Source of the DNA: Natronobacterium texcoconense
Lineage (GTDB): Archaea; Halobacteriota; Halobacteria; Halobacteriales; Natrialbaceae
Assembly (NCBI RefSeq): GCF_900104065.1
Contig: NZ_FNLC01000001.1
Span: 372,001 to 436,000 of the forward strand
Length of the DNA stretch: 64,000 nucleotides
Direction of reading: 5' to 3'
Position 1 is the first letter of the stretch. Each line of letters begins with the position of its first letter. A program made the position numbers and the translations under genes. Below the pieces are notes generated by a model. The model saw only the letters and a program-made list of their open reading frames with translations. It had not been told where the DNA came from and ran no database searches. Positions 60,849-64,000 of the stretch are shown here, piece by piece.

Positions 60849-63278
60849 ATGACCGATACGGACAGAGACGACCCGTCCAGCGAGGGGGGTTCCGAGGAGG
60901 AAGATGCACTAACCGACGTACCGCTCGACGTTCGAAACGTGACTGCCGTCGTCGACGACTACGCCGCCGCGATCCTCGACGCCAGTGGGTGTGTCGCGGC
61001 GTGGAACGACGGCGCGAGCCAGGTTACGGGATACGACGAGGACGCGATCGTCGGGAGTCACTACCGCGTCCTCTTCCCGGAGTCAGACCGGGACGAGGGG
61101 AAACCTGAACGGCTACTCGAGCGGGCACGAACCGAGGGAGGAGCCGAAGACCGTGGCTGGCGCGTCCGACGTGACGGCGGTCGACTCTGGGTGAGGGAGG
61201 TACTCCTCGCCGTCAGCGTCGACGACGGCGACGTCGGCGCCGTCGCACACGAGGACGGCGAACCGGACGGCTACGGCTGGTTCGTCCAGGACCGGACCGA
61301 CGACCACGAGCGCGAAGGCGAACTGCGTGCCGAGAAAGCCTTCACCGAAAGCGTCCTCGACGCTCAGCCGGACATCCTCTATGCATACGATACCGACGGC
61401 GAGTTGCGCGACTGGAACGACCGACTCGAGGAGGTGACCGGCTACGACGCAGCCGAACTCGCGACGATCAGCCCGCTCGAGTTGATCGCACCGACGGATC
61501 GAAGACGGATCGACGCGGCGATCGACCGCGTCCTCGAGGAGGGAGAGCGCGTCACCGCCGAGGGAAACCTCCTGACGAAAGACGGCGATCGGATCCCCTA
61601 CCAGTTCAACAGCGCCCGCATCACCGACGAAACGGGGACCGTTCTCGGGTTCACCGGCGTCGGTCGCGACGTCAGCGAACGGAAGGAACGCGAGCGGGAA
61701 CTTCGGGAGGAACGGGCGTTCCTGGAGAGCGTATTCCAGGCCCAGCCGGACCTCGTCTACGCGTTCGACGCAACGCGGGGGTACCGCAAGTGGAACGACC
61801 GCGTGCCGGAGGTGACGGGATACACGGAGTCAGAACTGTCAGAGATGGAGCCACTCGAGTTTGTCGTGCCGGAACATCGGGATCGGATCGACGACGCGAT
61901 CGATCGCGTTCTCGAGAGCGGCGAACGCGTCGCTACCGAGGCGGATCTGTTGACCAAAGACGGGGAACGGATCCCCTACGAGTTCAACAGCGCTCGCATC
62001 ACCGGCGAGGACGGGGCAACCCTCGGGTTTACCGGCGTCGGCCGTAACGTCAGCGAGCGGAAAGAACGTGAGCGGGAACTCGAACGTCTCGACCGGCTCA
62101 ACGGCGCTATCCGGGCGATCGACGAGGCGATCGTGGTCGCAGAGGGCCGCCAAGAGATCGGATCCGCCACTGTGGAGCGACTCGCGCAGACGGATCTCTA
62201 CCAGTTCGCCGCGATCGGTCGCACGGAGTCGACTGGTGATCGACCAACTCTCGAGGCGTGGGCGGGAGAGGGTATCGACGCGGATGGTCTCGAGGATGTG
62301 CTGGCCTCGTTCGCGACTCCGCGAGGCGACGCTCCGAACGAATCGACGCTCGAGAAACGGCGCATCCGGGCGCATACGAACCTCCGAGAGAGCGACGTCG
62401 ACGCGTGGCGGACCGACGCTCGCGAGTACGAATACGGCGCAGTCACGGTCGTTCCGCTCGTCGCGGGCGAGCGCAAACTTGGATCTCTCCTGATCGCCGC
62501 TGCCGAGCCATCGCCGTTCGCCGATCGCGAACTCGAGGTGCTCGAGGAGTTCGGCGGAACCGTCGGTCACGCGATCCACGCGATGACGCTGCGACGACTG
62601 CTCTATACGGACACCGTCGTCGAACTCGAGTTCGAGTCGACCGATCGAGGTGACGTCTGCGTCGATCTCTCCCGGCGACTGAACTGTCGACTCACCGTCG
62701 ATCACGTCCTCCCGCTGACCGACGACGCGTTCGTCTACTACGTCACCGTCTCGGAGTGCGACCCGGACCGGATCCGCGAGGACGCAGTGGCACACGACGC
62801 GATCCGGGACGTCCGGTCGATCGACGTCGACGGCGACGAGAGCCACTGGGAACTGGTCGTCGCCGAAACGCCGATCGCCGGTCTGCTCGCCGAGTACGGC
62901 GCCCGAATCCGGGCGAAGACCGTCGACGACGGCGTCTCGACCGATCTCGTACAGGTCAGCCCCGACGCGGACGTCCGCGAACTCGTCGATGTCGTGACCT
63001 CGGTCTACCCCGACGCGACCCTGGTCTCGAAACACACCGTCGAGCGACCGGTCAGGACTCGCGGTGACTTCCGACAGACTGTCGAGGCGAGGGTGACCGA
63101 TAGACAGCAAGCCGCCCTCGAGGCGGCCTACTACGGCGGCTATTTCGAGTGGCCCCGACGCCGTAGCGACGCTGGCGATATCGCCGAACAGCTCGGAATC
63201 GCTCGCCAGACGTTCCACCAGCACCTCCGGGTCGCACAGCGGAAGTTGCTGACCGCCTATTTCGAGGGGGCGCCTTGA
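60849..63278 (+). CDS. PAS/GAF sensor with bacterio-opsin-activator HTH output
   Basis: An 809-residue cytoplasmic sensor-regulator with no membrane segment. Order: a first PAS domain (about 30-150), two very similar PAS domains (about 160-280 and 286-406) joined by a coiled link (VSERKERERELR), a GAF domain (about 415-575), the BAT domain, and a C-terminal HTH_10 (about 735-800: VTDRQQAALEAAYYGGYFEWPRR, in part, with AEQLGIARQTFHQHL). PAS 2 and PAS 3 are a tandem duplication with a 126-residue period. Haloarchaea use such proteins for light, oxygen and redox control; its own signal is unknown. Confidence 0.93.
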   Translation: MTDTDRDDPSSEGGSEEEDALTDVPLDVRNVTAVVDDYAAAILDASGCVAAWNDGASQVTGYDEDAIVGSHYRVLFPESDRDEGKPERLLERARTEGGAEDRGWRVRRDGGRLWVREVLLAVSVDDGDVGAVAHEDGEPDGYGWFVQDRTDDHEREGELRAEKAFTESVLDAQPDILYAYDTDGELRDWNDRLEEVTGYDAAELATISPLELIAPTDRRRIDAAIDRVLEEGERVTAEGNLLTKDGDRIPYQFNSARITDETGTVLGFTGVGRDVSERKERERELREERAFLESVFQAQPDLVYAFDATRGYRKWNDRVPEVTGYTESELSEMEPLEFVVPEHRDRIDDAIDRVLESGERVATEADLLTKDGERIPYEFNSARITGEDGATLGFTGVGRNVSERKERERELERLDRLNGAIRAIDEAIVVAEGRQEIGSATVERLAQTDLYQFAAIGRTESTGDRPTLEAWAGEGIDADGLEDVLASFATPRGDAPNESTLEKRRIRAHTNLRESDVDAWRTDAREYEYGAVTVVPLVAGERKLGSLLIAAAEPSPFADRELEVLEEFGGTVGHAIHAMTLRRLLYTDTVVELEFESTDRGDVCVDLSRRLNCRLTVDHVLPLTDDAFVYYVTVSECDPDRIREDAVAHDAIRDVRSIDVDGDESHWELVVAETPIAGLLAEYGARIRAKTVDDGVSTDLVQVSPDADVRELVDVVTSVYPDATLVSKHTVERPVRTRGDFRQTVEARVTDRQQAALEAAYYGGYFEWPRRRSDAGDIAEQLGIARQTFHQHLRVAQRKLLTAYFEGAP

Positions 63279-63333
63279 TGTGACATCCTCCTCGCTGTAA
63301 ACGGCGAGGCTTCCCACGCATGGGGAATACCAG
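63279..63333 (-). mobile_element. Right end of an IS200/IS605-type element
   Basis: Directly after the tnpB stop codon. Two short stems are visible: CCTCGC/GCGAGG (63290-63295 with 63304-63309) and TTCCC/GGGAA (63311-63315 with 63323-63327), a pattern usual at IS605 right ends. The exact boundary is uncertain, probably near 63281. Insertion is right beside the stop codon of the BAT gene, leaving it intact. The element continues beyond the window. Confidence 0.65.
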
Positions 63334-63999
63334 TTAGTCGTCGTCTCCAGAACCTTCGGTTCTGGCGGGCTGCACGAGACCTCCGGTCTCGTGAACGCTG
63401 GCAGAGGGTTCCGACTCTTGGAACGCCGTGAGAGTCATCTGCGCTGGTACGCTCTTCTCACGGTGAGCCGTGGCGGTGTCACAACCGCTCCCATCCCGAG
63501 GCGAGTCATCGCGCTCCGCCTTGTCAAGCGGGACGCTCTCTCCCCACGGGTCAACCCGTCGTGCGATATTTGCGGAAGCGTTGATGTCGGCCTGAAACGT
63601 CGAAACGTGGCAGTCGTCGTGTGGACACCGGAACTCGGCCTGTGAGTCCCGCCGACCGATACGGTGGCACAAGTGGCACATCTGCGAAGTGTACTCTGGA
63701 TTCACGTACTCGACTGGGATGCCTGCTTCCATCGCCTTGTCTTCGATGCGCCCTTGCAATCGGGCGAACGCCCACGAGTGAAGACGGCGGTTCATGTACC
63801 TCCCGTAGTTGAGACGCTCACGGATGTATGTCAAGTCCTCCATCACCAACACCGGGTTCTGGAACTGTCGGGCGTACTCGACGGCCTGCCGAGACGCCTT
63901 CTCCACGATGTCGGTGAGCGCGTTCTGGTAGTACGAGAACCGATCGTCAATCCGCCACTCGGCAGCGTCACGTTCTTGGAGGCGTTTCAGGGTCGTGTG
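63334..63999 (-). CDS. tnpB: TnpB (IS605 OrfB-type) RNA-guided nuclease, 5' end outside window
   Basis: The 3' part, at least 221 residues, of an IS200/IS605 TnpB. The frame is open to the right-hand edge, so a GTG at 63906 is internal. RuvC-type motifs are NPVLVMEDLTYIRER (Glu) and FQADINASANIARR (Asp). A zinc finger lies between them (QMCHLCHRIG and FRCPHDDC). The long Asp-rich C-terminal tail is common in haloarchaea. TnpB uses a right-end-derived RNA to cleave DNA. A TnpA transposase, if present, would be beyond the window. Confidence 0.9.
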   Translation of the reverse strand, partial: HTTLKRLQERDAAEWRIDDRFSYYQNALTDIVEKASRQAVEYARQFQNPVLVMEDLTYIRERLNYGRYMNRRLHSWAFARLQGRIEDKAMEAGIPVEYVNPEYTSQMCHLCHRIGRRDSQAEFRCPHDDCHVSTFQADINASANIARRVDPWGESVPLDKAERDDSPRDGSGCDTATAHREKSVPAQMTLTAFQESEPSASVHETGGLVQPARTEGSGDDD

Positions 64000-64000
64000 C

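Noticed and set aside
63276-63281. TTGAT word at the transposon right side as a target-adjacent motif
   Set aside because: For IS200/IS605 elements the TTGAT-like target motif belongs to the left end. A match at the right end has no meaning for TnpB targeting.
1-64000. CRISPR arrays, prophage, rRNA or complete tRNA genes
   Set aside because: No regular direct repeats with unique spacers, no phage structural or integrase genes, and no rRNA or tRNA signatures were found on reading both strands.

Overview
The window is GC-rich chromosomal DNA from a halophilic archaeon (class Halobacteria). The evidence is the strongly acidic proteins, Tat-type lipoprotein signals, TATA boxes about 25 bases ahead of start codons, archaeal housekeeping genes (aIF5B, NAC, TFS, FtsZ1, split GMP synthetase, DtdA) and many families seen only in haloarchaea (DUF5797, DUF5787, DUF5789, DUF7126, bacterio-opsin-activator regulators). 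The gene set looks like Natrialbales (Natrialba, Haloterrigena or Natrinema type), but that placement is an inference. The region reads as core chromosome with small lineage-specific insertions. No prophage, CRISPR array, rRNA or tRNA gene was recognised.

Layout. 1-7.4 kb: 3' part of pgi, a CPBP protease, a NOB1-like nuclease with a PRC-barrel protein, a PQQ lipoprotein, and infB. 7.5-14.1 kb: small exported or membrane proteins including a tandem pair of paralogues, then pyrG, guaA (ATPase subunit) and a DUF7126 gene in one tight unit. 14.1-20.2 kb: an unexplained 400-base gap, a 5-formyl-THF cyclo-ligase, a MoaB-like protein, an alcohol dehydrogenase, an IPP-isomerase-like Nudix protein, a lipid kinase and a PHP protein. 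20.2-29.5 kb: an Lrp regulator divergent from carA with a palindromic operator between them, SIMPL and Usp proteins, then purH (a PurN-AICARFT fusion) divergent from purB. 28.4-35.8 kb: the succinylase lysine/diaminopimelate genes dapA-dapB-dapD, lysA and dapE, interrupted by lipoproteins and an aldo/keto reductase, with no recognisable dapF. 36-46.3 kb: htpX, NYN, PUA, NAC, TrmI, a BAT-type regulator, TFS, an MFS transporter, DUF5797 and a short bacterial-type prolyl-tRNA synthetase. 46.3-59.2 kb: GNAT, DUF5787, DUF4013, Nudix, an S10 paralogue, an M20 amidohydrolase, a large M48 protease, a creatininase-family protein, geranylgeranyl reductase facing a 2Fe-2S ferredoxin, DUF3179 and ftsZ1. 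59.3-64 kb: dtdA, an 809-residue PAS/GAF/HTH sensor-regulator, and the right end of an IS200/IS605-type element carrying tnpB, cut by the window edge.

The most unusual signal is not a gene. Intergenic DNA at about 41.0-41.3, 43.9-44.1 and 54.1-54.3 kb holds arrays of perfect short hairpins with 3-6 base loops. The 41 kb and 54 kb copies share identical words. Both sit between convergent genes, directly against the stop codon of the minus-strand gene, and share a composite stem whose paired bases differ in a compensatory way. Other leads are a Nudix IPP-isomerase homologue without the catalytic cysteine, a MoaB-like protein without the GGTG motif, a possible PD-(D/E)XK-like motif plus a Cys cluster in DUF5787, a short bacterial-type ProRS with a structured leader, and a decayed PQQ-propeller fragment.
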